Below, piece after piece: positions 49,374 through 58,943 of a stretch of DNA of 64,000 bases (its first letter is position 1; each line of letters starts with the position of its first letter). Position numbers and translations under genes: made by a program. Below the pieces are notes generated by a model. The model was not told where the DNA came from and made no database searches. It saw nothing but the letters and a program-made list of their open reading frames with translations. The stretch comes from Compostimonas suwonensis. GTDB lineage: Bacteria > Actinomycetota > Actinomycetes > Actinomycetales > Microbacteriaceae. The DNA lies in the NCBI RefSeq assembly GCF_002797855.1, contig NZ_PGFB01000002.1, forward strand, positions 186,001 through 250,000. The letters are read 5' to 3'.

Positions 49374-49832
49374 TCACCGTCGTCGGAGCTCGTGCCCTCC
49401 GCGCACGCCAGGGAGGACATCCCTGGGCAGCCAGCCGACGATGCCGAGCAGCGCGAACACAAGCGCGAGCTGCAGTGCCCCCGTGACGAAGTAGAGGATC
49501 TGGAGCACGGAGATCCCGCGGATCATCCCGGTCTCCACGAAGATCCAGATCACCATCCCGAACCCGGCGACGGCCGACCACAGGAGCGCCGAGTCACGGC
49601 GGGCCAGCAGCAGGCCGCCGGCCAGCGCCTGGCTTCCCCCGATCACGACGAGCAGGATGACGCCCGGCCACACGAAGGTGCTGAACGGGCCGCCCTCGAG
49701 AAAGGAGTCGGGCATTCCGAGACCGTCCGTCACGAGGATGCCGATCCCGCCTCCGATCGCCGACAGGGCGTTGAAGAGGGTGATGACGACCAGCGACCAG
49801 AAGGCCGCCGATCTGAGCCGTGCTTCTCGCAT
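49374..49832 (-). CDS. four-helix membrane protein, hypothetical
   Basis: A 152-residue protein with four hydrophobic segments: SAAFWSLVVITLFNALSAIGGGI, FVWPGVILLVVIGGSQALAGGLLL, LWSAVAGFGMVIWIFVETGM and ILYFVTGALQLALVFALLGIVGW. A charged tail follows. I recognise no named family with confidence; small actinobacterial membrane proteins of this layout are common and uncharacterised. GGAG lies six bases before ATG 49832; an ATG 24 codons further upstream is less likely. Confidence 0.7.
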   Translation of the reverse strand: MREARLRSAAFWSLVVITLFNALSAIGGGIGILVTDGLGMPDSFLEGGPFSTFVWPGVILLVVIGGSQALAGGLLLARRDSALLWSAVAGFGMVIWIFVETGMIRGISVLQILYFVTGALQLALVFALLGIVGWLPRDVLPGVRGGHELRRR

Positions 49833-50022
49833 CGCGATCTCCGAATCCTCCTGAGGAGTCGAGCTGCACGCTCGCACCTCGAGGCTGTCAATGCACTCAG
49901 TCAACGCCGGAGCCGCGAACCCGGGAAGTGTCTAAGGTCCTTATCCCCTCCGCAGATGAGGATGAACTCCGCCTCGTCGGCCGGCCATTGCCGCGCAGGG
50001 GCGTCGGGCGCACACTGGAAGG

Positions 50023-50739
50023 GTGTTCATCGATCGCAACAGCCGGCCCACCGACATCCCCGAACCGCCGACACCGGACGACGTGGCCCGCGCCTTCGCC
50101 GTGCCGCTGCTGACGCTGATCGAGCAGGATTCGCTCGAGGAGGCGAGCATCGGCACGACCTCGCAGACGCAGACGGTGACACGCACGCAGGAGCGGCGTC
50201 TCGTGATGGCGTCGGCGACGATCTCCTACACGCTCTGGCGCAACCCGGCCGATCGCGACGACCCCGCCAATCTCGCCGAGCTCAGCGAGACGATGCGAGC
50301 GAGTCTCGACAGGGAGCCGGAACGGCCGCTGCCGGAGTGGATGCACCGCACCCGAGAGCGGATGAGGTACCCGTCGCTGTGGGAGGCGGTGCGCACGACC
50401 CACATCATCGACGCGTCGGCCGTCGCCTGGTACACCCCCGTGAACGCCCTCGTCGAGCACGTCAACTACGTTGTGATGAACACCTTCCGTGAGGAACGCG
50501 TGCGCGGCCGGCTTCCCGGCGAGCTTCTCGGCCGGGTGACCGAGAAGGCTGTCGAACACGGCATCCCGATCTCCATCGACGGCACGGACGTGCCGGGGAT
50601 GCGCATCGACACCGACCCTCACGTGCTCGGCCTCGGTGCCGACCTCGGAGACCGCATCCTCAGCGTCGTCATCGCGCGGGACTCCCTCCCGTTCGTGGAC
50701 CTCGCCCTCACCACACGGCGCGCACCGGCGCACGACTGA
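50023..50739 (+). CDS. hypothetical protein (238 aa), no recognised family
   Basis: A soluble protein starting at GTG 50023, rich in charged residues and without signal peptide or membrane segment. Visible parts are FIDRNSRPTDIPEPPTPDDVARAFAVPLL, WMHRTRERMRYPSLWEAVRTTH and VNALVEHVNYVVMNTFREERV. The first third is acidic, and the second half has alternating helices and strands. CACACT six bases before the start gives a weak leaderless pattern. Composition and length support a real gene, but I cannot assign a function. Confidence 0.65.
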   Translation: MFIDRNSRPTDIPEPPTPDDVARAFAVPLLTLIEQDSLEEASIGTTSQTQTVTRTQERRLVMASATISYTLWRNPADRDDPANLAELSETMRASLDREPERPLPEWMHRTRERMRYPSLWEAVRTTHIIDASAVAWYTPVNALVEHVNYVVMNTFREERVRGRLPGELLGRVTEKAVEHGIPISIDGTDVPGMRIDTDPHVLGLGADLGDRILSVVIARDSLPFVDLALTTRRAPAHD

Positions 50740-50776
50740 GCAGTCGCACGACAGGGCAGCCGCACGACCGGGCAAG

Positions 50777-50809
50777 CAAAAAGCCCCTGGTCGTGGAGGA
50801 CCAGGGGCT
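50777..50809 (-). terminator. rho-independent terminator of tRNA-Asn
   Basis: On the minus strand, just after tRNA-Asn, AGCCCCTGGTC (50809-50799) pairs perfectly with GACCAGGGGCT (50792-50782), loop CTCCAC, followed by TTTTTG. Confidence 0.88.
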
Positions 50810-50812
50810 CAG

Positions 50813-50885
50813 CTCCCCGACTTGGACTCGAACCAAGAACCTGCCGGTTAACAGCCGGCTGCTCTGCCAATTGAGCTATCGAGGA
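50813..50885 (-). tRNA. tRNA-Asn (anticodon GTT)
   Basis: The 73-nt minus-strand cloverleaf has acceptor TCCTCGA paired with TCGGGGA (one G-T pair), D-arm AGCTCAATTGGCAGAGC, anticodon arm GCCGGCTGTTAACCGGC with anticodon GTT, and T-arm CTTGGTTCGAGTCCAAG. CCA is not encoded. Confidence 0.95.
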
Positions 50886-50969
50886 TTGCTTGAACAGCGT
50901 AGCTACTTTATCAAAGGTTGGCCCTGCTCCAAATCGAGTGGGCACTCCCGCGGAAACTCAGGCGTGTCG

Positions 50970-51974
50970 TCAGTAGCCTGCGACCGGATCGACCACTCCC
51001 ACGAAGCGTCCGTGGTCGAGGAAGGCCTCGACATTCGCCCGGATCCGCTCAGCGAGCAGCGGAGCGGTCATCGCGGGCGTGTCCGCGGCGTGCGGTGTGA
51101 TGATGCAGTTCGGGGCAGACCAGAGTGGATGCCCCTCCGGCAATGGCTCGGGATCCGTCACGTCGACAGCGGCTCCGGCGATCTCACCCGTGGCCAGTGC
51201 GCTCACCAGGGCGTTCGTGTCGACGAGCCCTCCGCGCGCGACGTTGACGACATATGCCGTGCGCTTCATGAGCGCGAACTGCTCGGCGCCGAGAAGGCTC
51301 GCGGTCGCGTCCGTGAGAGCAGCCGCGACGATCACCACGTCGGCATCGGGCAGCACGGCGTCGAGTCGATCGCTCGTGGCGGTGCGCGCGGCATCCGGCA
51401 CCGGGATCGCGCTGCGGCGCACGATCGTGACCTCGGCGTCGAAGACGGCGAGCGTGCGGATGAGCTCGAGCGCGATCCCGCCGGCCCCGACGATGACGAC
51501 GTGGAGGCCGAAGAGGGACTGCCCGTCGTCACCCGACTCCCACGCCCGCGCCCGCAGGCGCCTCGGCAGAAGCCGCAGGAGGGCCAGAGTGAGCGCCAGA
51601 GCGTGCTCGGCGACCGGTTGCGCGTACGCGCCTTTCGCGCTCGTCCAGAGCAGCCCTGGCCGTGCCTGGGAGGCGATGGCCTCGGCGAAGGCGTCGACGC
51701 CGGCCCAGGGAAGCTGCACCCACTCGATCCGGGGGTTGTCGCGCAGCACCTCGATCAGCAGCTCTGAGTGGGTGTTCGCCAGCCAGACGATGCCCCGTGT
51801 GCGCTCCGACAGCGGCTCGACCACTCCCCCCGCGGCCTCGACGGCCTCGCGGAAGACGGCCCGCGGCTCGGGCAGCAACGCGATGGGGCCCGGCATGGGG
51901 CGAGCAGCGGCAGCCAGCTCGACCGCGGGGGCGGCCAGCACGGCCCGATGGCGCGCGGTATGCCCTGCGGTCAT
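50970..51974 (-). CDS. D-isomer-specific 2-hydroxyacid dehydrogenase
   Basis: A 334-residue NAD-dependent dehydrogenase. The nucleotide motif is GLHVVIVGAGGIALELIRTL, the catalytic arginine lies in NVARGGLVDTNALVSAL, the glutamate in VDVTDPEPLPEGHPLW, and the histidine in CIITPHAADT. These are the R-E-H residues of the family. It interconverts 2-ketoacids and D-2-hydroxyacids; the exact substrate is unknown. Its ATG overlaps the stop of the ATPase gene upstream (ATGA), making it part of the peptide-importer operon. Confidence 0.9.
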   Translation of the reverse strand: MTAGHTARHRAVLAAPAVELAAAARPMPGPIALLPEPRAVFREAVEAAGGVVEPLSERTRGIVWLANTHSELLIEVLRDNPRIEWVQLPWAGVDAFAEAIASQARPGLLWTSAKGAYAQPVAEHALALTLALLRLLPRRLRARAWESGDDGQSLFGLHVVIVGAGGIALELIRTLAVFDAEVTIVRRSAIPVPDAARTATSDRLDAVLPDADVVIVAAALTDATASLLGAEQFALMKRTAYVVNVARGGLVDTNALVSALATGEIAGAAVDVTDPEPLPEGHPLWSAPNCIITPHAADTPAMTAPLLAERIRANVEAFLDHGRFVGVVDPVAGY

Positions 51975-52795
51975 CGCTCCTGGCCCCGCGATCCCCCGCC
52001 ACGGCTGTTCGAGGCGAAGCTCTCGGCGAGGCCGGCGACATACGGATGCCGCGGGTCGGCGAGCACCTCGTCGATGGGCCCGTAGCCCACCACACCGCCC
52101 CGGTACAGCACCGCCACGTGGGTCGTCGCACGACGCAGCACCGTGACGTCGTGGCTGATCACCACGGCGCTGAACCCGCGCTCCTCGCGCAGCTCGTTCA
52201 GCACGTCGATGACGGAATCCCGCACGGTGACGTCGATGCCCGCCGTGGGCTCGTCTGCGATGAAGACCCGTGGATCGAGCACGAGCGCACGGGCGATGGC
52301 GACCCTCTGGCGCTGACCGCCGCTCAGCTCGTACGGAAAGCTGTCCATGATGCCGAGCGGCAGCCGCACCGCGTCGAGCAGGGTCGCCACGCGGGTGCCG
52401 AGGGCCTGCCGGTTGTAGCGGCGATCGCGCAGGAGCACGGGCTCGGAGATCGCCTCGGAGACCGTGAGGGTGGGAGGGAGCGCCTCCCCCGCATCCTGCG
52501 TCAGATGACCGACGTGAAAGGTGTACTTGGAGTGCTGGGACTGCTTCATGTGCCGCAGCGAGAACTCGAGCACGCTCGAGTCCCCGCCGGTGATGACCGG
52601 CCGGCCTTCACGTCGGCCGAACGTCGCATCGCCGGCGAGAACTCGAGCGAGAGTCGACTTGCCGGAGCCTGCCTCGCCCAGCACCCCCAGCACCTCGCCA
52701 TCGGCGACAGTCGCACTGAGACCGCACAGTGCGAGATGCGCGGGGCTGGCCCCGTGCGATGGATACTCGACCGTGAGATCGCTGATGCGAATCAC
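51971..52795 (-). CDS. ABC transporter ATP-binding protein, additional Dpp-type ATPase
   Basis: A 274-residue ATPase with every motif intact: Walker A GEAGSGKST, signature LSGGQRQRVAIARAL, Walker B VFIADEPT and H-loop ISHD. It matches the DppF/OppF-like nucleotide-binding family. The preceding gene already encodes a complete fused pair of such domains, so this third ATPase is surplus to the usual requirement. It may serve another permease or act in regulation. It overlaps the 2-hydroxyacid dehydrogenase gene and lies 23 bases after the fused ATPase. Confidence 0.9.
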   Translation of the reverse strand: MIRISDLTVEYPSHGASPAHLALCGLSATVADGEVLGVLGEAGSGKSTLARVLAGDATFGRREGRPVITGGDSSVLEFSLRHMKQSQHSKYTFHVGHLTQDAGEALPPTLTVSEAISEPVLLRDRRYNRQALGTRVATLLDAVRLPLGIMDSFPYELSGGQRQRVAIARALVLDPRVFIADEPTAGIDVTVRDSVIDVLNELREERGFSAVVISHDVTVLRRATTHVAVLYRGGVVGYGPIDEVLADPRHPYVAGLAESFASNSRGGGSRGQER

Positions 52796-52818
52796 CTATG
52801 AAGACCCCCGAAAGTGCG

Positions 52819-54526
<1,708 letters not shown>

Positions 54527-54537
<11 letters not shown>

Positions 54538-55594
54538 CGAACCGGTCACCACCCTCGAGCCCGGCGAGTCCGCCCGGGCCGGCTTCGTTCACTCCACCGG
54601 GAATCGGCACGACCGAGGTCTCCTCGACGTCGCCGGAAGCCGCGGCCACCGTGCGACGACCGCGCAGACGTGGGTCGGAGAGATCGTTGAGGCTCTCGCC
54701 CACGAGGGTGATGCCGAGAACCGAGAGCACGATCGCGAGGCCCGGGTAGAGCGCCGTCCACCAGATCCCGCTCGTGACGTCGGAGAGGGCCTTGTTGAGG
54801 TCGTAGCCCCATTCCGCCGCGGAGGTCGGCTCGATGCCGAAGCCGAGGAAGCCGAGGCCCGCGAGCGTGAGGATCGCCTCGGACGAGTTGAGGGTGAAGA
54901 TGAGAGGCAGCGTGCGCGTCGAGTTGCGCAGCACGTGCCGGAACATGATCCGGCCGTTGCTCGCGCCGAGCACACGGGCCGACTCCACGTAGGCCTCGCC
55001 CTTGATCCTCACCGTCTCCGCGCGGATGACCCGGAAATACTGAGGGATGAACACGACGGTGATCGAGATCGCCGCCGCGAAGATGCCCGCCCACTGGTTG
55101 GACTGGCCTCCCGAGATGACGATCGAGACGACGATCGCGAGCAGCAGCGAGGGGAAGGCGTACACGGCGTCTGCGATCACGACGAGCACACGATCGAGCC
55201 AGCCGCCGAAGTAGCCGGAGACGAGACCGAGGATGACACCGGCGAAGATCGAGAGGATCACGGCCACGACGATGACCTCGAGAGCCGTCTGGGCTCCCCA
55301 GATCACACGCGACAGCACGTCGTAACCGCCGACCGTCGTGCCCCACGGGTGCGCAGGGCTCGGCGGCTGCTGGGCGCCGAAGGGGCCGTCCGGCCCGCGC
55401 AGCTGGCCGTAGCCGTATGGCGCGATCCACTGGGCGAAGATCGCGGTGATCACGAAGACCGCTGTGATCACGAGGCCGGTGACGAGCATTCCGCGCTGGA
55501 GGCCGACACTCTGACGGAGCTGGTGGATGACGGGGATGCGGGACATCAGGCTGGGCTTGGTCCGCACGGGTGCGTCAGCGATGGACTGCGACAA
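54527..55594 (-). CDS. peptide ABC transporter permease (DppC type)
   Basis: A 355-residue permease with a cytoplasmic N-terminus, one OppC-type first helix (GMLVTGLVITAVFVITAIFAQWIAPYGYG) and five core helices. The ATPase-contacting EAA loop reads EAYVESARVLGASNGRIMFRHVLRN. The PFGAQQPPSPAHPWGTTVGGYDVLSRVIWG segment is typical of OppC/DppC. The C-terminal 70 residues are a charged extension. It starts with TTG 55594, one base after the dppB-like stop, so the two subunits are coupled. Confidence 0.92.
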
Positions 55595-55595
55595 C

Positions 55596-56693
55596 TCAGT
55601 ACCTCACTCTCGGGTCGATGAGGGCGGCGATGATGTCGACGACGAAGTTGGTCAGCGCGACGATCACGGCCAGCAGGGCGACGATGCCCTGCACGGCGAC
55701 GAAGTCGCGCGCCGAGAGGTATTCGGCCAGCTGGAAGCCCAGGCCCTTCCACTCGAACGTCGTCTCCGTCAGCACGGCTCCGCCGAGGAGGAGCGCTATC
55801 TGGAGGCCGATGACGGTGATGATGGGGATGAGCGCCGGGCGGTAGGCGTGCTTGCGCACGAGCCGGTACTCGCTCACGCCACGTGAGCGGGCGGCATCCA
55901 CGTAGTCGGTCGACAGCGTGCCGATGACGTTGGTGCGCACGAGCCGCAGGAACACGCCGGCGGTCAGGAGGCCCAGTGTCACGGCGGGGAGCACGGCGTG
56001 CAGCAGCACGTCACCGATGACCTGCGGATCGCCCGTCTGTATCGAGTCGATGAGGAAGATGCCGGTTCTGTTCGGCAGGAGCTGCATCTGCAACTCGGCG
56101 CTCGTCGACGCCCGCCCGGCGACGGGGAACCATTTGAGCCACACCGAGAAGATGAGCTTCAGCAGGAGGCCCGCGAAGAACACGGGCGTCGCATAGCAGA
56201 GGATCGCGAAGATGCGCAGGGACGCGTCCTGGCCCTTGTCGCGGAAGTACGCGGCGACCATACCGAGCGGGATTCCGACGATGAAGGCGACGATGAGCGC
56301 ATAGAACGCGAGCTCGAGTGTCGCGGCGCCGTACGTCAGGAGGATCTCCGTGACTGGACGGTTGTCGCTGATGGTCGTGCCGAAGTTGCCCGTGAAAATG
56401 TTGCCCAGGTACTCGAAGTACTGGATGATGATCGGCCGGTCGTAGCCGGCCTCATGGATGCGCTCGGCGAGCTGATCGGCTGAGAGCCGGCCTCCGAGTG
56501 CCGCCGTGATGGGGTCACCGGTCGAACGCATGAGAACGAAGACCAGTGTGACGAGGATGAAGACGGTCGGGATGATGAGCAGGGCGCGTACGAGGATGTA
56601 ACGGCCGAGACCACCACCCGAGGCTCGTCGCTTGGGTTTTTTGACACCGCCAGGCCCAGCCGGGGCCTCGGTGCCGATGACAGCTGTTGTCAT
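55596..56693 (-). CDS. peptide ABC transporter permease (DppB type)
   Basis: A 365-residue permease: first helix GRYILVRALLIIPTVFILVTLVFVLMRSTGDP, periplasmic-side loop, and five further helices. The EAA loop DYVDAARSRGVSEYRLVRKHAYRPALIPIITV is characteristic of OppB/DppB. It pairs with the DppC-type permease to form the channel. It is preceded by a gap of 116 bases containing a strong hairpin, separating it from the binding-protein gene. Confidence 0.93.
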   Translation of the reverse strand: MTTAVIGTEAPAGPGGVKKPKRRASGGGLGRYILVRALLIIPTVFILVTLVFVLMRSTGDPITAALGGRLSADQLAERIHEAGYDRPIIIQYFEYLGNIFTGNFGTTISDNRPVTEILLTYGAATLELAFYALIVAFIVGIPLGMVAAYFRDKGQDASLRIFAILCYATPVFFAGLLLKLIFSVWLKWFPVAGRASTSAELQMQLLPNRTGIFLIDSIQTGDPQVIGDVLLHAVLPAVTLGLLTAGVFLRLVRTNVIGTLSTDYVDAARSRGVSEYRLVRKHAYRPALIPIITVIGLQIALLLGGAVLTETTFEWKGLGFQLAEYLSARDFVAVQGIVALLAVIVALTNFVVDIIAALIDPRVRY

Positions 56694-56738
56694 GTTACCT
56701 ATCGATTCTCACGCAGGGGGGTGCGCTCGCGGGTAGAA

Positions 56739-56768
56739 GGGCGGCCCGCACCGGAGTGCGGACCGCCC
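56739..56768 (-). terminator. hairpin between the binding-protein and permease genes
   Basis: Arms GGGCGGCCCGCAC (56739-56751) and GTGCGGACCGCCC (56756-56768) match at 12 of 13 pairs with a 4-base loop, followed on the minus strand by TTCT. It lies downstream of the binding-protein gene and probably reduces read-through, so the binding protein is made in excess. A smaller palindrome GCTAGA-GCAG-TCTAGC is at 56781-56796. Confidence 0.65.
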
Positions 56769-56809
56769 CACGGACGATGAGCTAGAGCAGTCTAGCCCGA
56801 GGCCGTTGC

Positions 56810-58450
56810 CTAGCCCTTGGCCAGTGCCGAGTAACGGAACTTGAACGAGGGGTCGAGCGTGTCCTCGGCGCCGGTGACGTCTGCACCGGTGATCGCGATC
56901 TGCGAGCCCTGGAGATAGGGGACGGTCGAGAGGTCGGCCGCCACCTTGTCCTGGATCTCCTCGATGATCGCGGTACGAGCGGCCGGGTCGGTCGTCGTCG
57001 CCTGCTGGAGGATGAGGTCGTTGACCTCGGGGTTGTCGTAGTGGTTCGACAGGAAGTTCTCCTTGAGGAAGAACGGCGTCAGGTAGTTGTCGGCGTCCGA
57101 GTAGTCGGGGAACCAGCCGAGCTGGTACTCCGGGTAGACGTCGGCAGTGCGGTCCTTCGAGTACTGCACCCACTCGGTGGTCTGCAGGTTGACCGTGAAC
57201 AGGCCGGTCGACTCGAGCTGGTCCTTGATGAGGGCGTACTCGTCACCCGACGACGGGCCGTAGTGGTCGTTGCTGTACTGGAGGTTCAGCTCGACCGGGG
57301 TCGTGACGCCGGCGGCCTGGAGGGTCGCGGCGGCCTTGTCGGCATCCGGTCCGCCCTGGCCATCGCCGTAGAGACCCTTGAGCGACTCGGTCGCACCGGT
57401 CAGGCCGGCCGGGATGTAGGAGTACAGGGGCGTGTAGGTGCCCTTGTAGACCTGCTCGGCGAGCTCGTCGCGGTTGATGAGGTCTGCAACGGCCTGACGG
57501 ACGGCAACGGCCTTGGCCGGGTCGGCCTCGGGAGTCGTCGCGCCGAAGGGCTGGGTGTCGAAGTTGAAGACGATGTAGCGGATCTCTCCACCGGGGCCGT
57601 CGACGACCTTGACCTTGTCGTTGCCGCGGAGGTCCTCGATGTCGGTCGCAGACAGGCTGCGGTACGCGACGTCGATGGCGCCTTCCTGGATGTCGAGCTT
57701 GAGGTTCGGCGACTCGGCGTAGAACTTCTCGTTCACGACATCCGTCTTGGCCGGTCCGAGGAGACCCTTGTAGTCGGGGAACGCCTTGAAGCCGATGAGG
57801 CTGTTGAAGTCGTAGCTCGTGATCTCGTACTGACCGGCGAACGCCTTGCCGGCGACGATGTCGTCGTCGGAGGTGATGGAGTCGGCCGAGAAGACGTCCT
57901 CGTCGACGATCGGGCCGGCCGGGCTCGAGAGCACCTGCGCAAAGGTCTGGTCGTCGGGGCTCTTCAGGTTGAAGACGACGGTCAGGTCGTCGGGGGCGTC
58001 AACGCTGTCGAGGTTGAAGAGGAGCGACGACGGGCCGTTCGCGTCTGCGATCGTCAGCTGGCGATCGAAGGTGAACTTCACGTCCGAGGAGGTGAGCTCG
58101 TTGCCGTTCGCAAAGGTCAGGCCGTCCTTGAGCTTGACCGTGAACTCGGTCGGGCTCGTGAACTCGGCCGACTCCGCGATGTCGGGCTCGACGTCGGGGC
58201 TGCCGAAGGGGGTGTTCATGATGAAGGGGTAGACCTGGTTCATCACACCGAAGGAGCCGTTGTCGTACGCGCCCGCGGGGTCGAGCGACGTGACCTTGTC
58301 CGTGGTGCCGACGGTGATCGATCCACCGCTGGCGCTGTCGCTGCTGCTGTCGCCGGAGCCTGCCGCGCAACCGGCGAGCGAGAGTGCGAAGACCGTCGCA
58401 CCGCCCAGCGCGACGACCAAGCGTCGACTTGTCTTGGATACGGGAGTCAT
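56810..58450 (-). CDS. peptide ABC transporter substrate-binding lipoprotein (DppA/OppA type)
   Basis: A 546-residue family 5 solute-binding protein. A lipoprotein signal ends in LAGCAAG, with the lipidated cysteine about residue 28. A low-complexity Ser/Gly linker precedes the mature fold. Typical segments are VTSLDPAGAYDNGSFGVMNQVYPFI, EFTVKLKDGLTFANGNELTSSDVKFTFDR and AVRQAVADLINRDELAEQVYKG. It captures peptides at the cell surface for the DppBC-DppDF importer downstream. The C-terminal half includes ELNLQYSNDHYGPSSGDEYALIKDQLE. Confidence 0.93.
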   Translation of the reverse strand: MTPVSKTSRRLVVALGGATVFALSLAGCAAGSGDSSSDSASGGSITVGTTDKVTSLDPAGAYDNGSFGVMNQVYPFIMNTPFGSPDVEPDIAESAEFTSPTEFTVKLKDGLTFANGNELTSSDVKFTFDRQLTIADANGPSSLLFNLDSVDAPDDLTVVFNLKSPDDQTFAQVLSSPAGPIVDEDVFSADSITSDDDIVAGKAFAGQYEITSYDFNSLIGFKAFPDYKGLLGPAKTDVVNEKFYAESPNLKLDIQEGAIDVAYRSLSATDIEDLRGNDKVKVVDGPGGEIRYIVFNFDTQPFGATTPEADPAKAVAVRQAVADLINRDELAEQVYKGTYTPLYSYIPAGLTGATESLKGLYGDGQGGPDADKAAATLQAAGVTTPVELNLQYSNDHYGPSSGDEYALIKDQLESTGLFTVNLQTTEWVQYSKDRTADVYPEYQLGWFPDYSDADNYLTPFFLKENFLSNHYDNPEVNDLILQQATTTDPAARTAIIEEIQDKVAADLSTVPYLQGSQIAITGADVTGAEDTLDPSFKFRYSALAKG

Positions 58451-58943
58451 ATCCGTCCACCTCTGATTTCTTGTCGTGGTTTACAGGAACTGCATTGGCT
58501 GAGTGCACAGCCAACCGATATGTGACGTATTAGTCCTAACACAGGAATGAAACATTGCCCCAGTCAGAACACTGCTGCCGCCAACGAATTAACAATACGG
58601 AAACGTATCCGACGGTGAGCGGCAGAGCATAGCAGTACGGGAAACTGATCCCAGAATGTAATGCGCGCTCGCCGACGTCGTTCACCTCCACACTCCTTCG
58701 TGCCGGTTTTCCTTGTCGCCGCGAAGGTCGTGTGGTTTTTTTCGGGATTTTTAACACACACGAAACGCGATTGGTGCCATGCTACATGTCACACCGTGTT
58801 GTGAGCCAGTCATGAGTTATTGGCTGGACGTTCAGATTGGCGAGGGAAGTGTTCTGAATCTCGGTTCGGAGCATGCCGAATGAGCACACGGTCCCTGGAG
58901 GGGCCCCCACCCCCTCCGATGTGAATAAGTAGAAGGAGAAACC
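58451..58943. other. 493-bp divergent intergenic region between the peptide-binding protein and M6 protease genes
   Basis: It is more A+T-rich than the rest of the window. Toward the binding protein, TAATAC is a possible -10 near 58525-58535. Dyads include ATACG-GAAA-CGTAT (about 58593-58606), TCACA-CCGTGT-TGTGA (58790-58805) and TTCGG-AGCATG-CCGAA. A 7-bp stem (GGAGGGG at 58897-58903 with CCCCTCC at 58911-58917) lies in the protease leader. Short reading frames in it lack coding character. Confidence 0.5.

Noticed and set aside
58536-58757. Short basic open frame in the intergenic region upstream of the peptide-binding-protein gene
   Set aside because: It has no ribosome-binding site, is poor in coding character, lies in A+T-rich promoter DNA and resembles no family.
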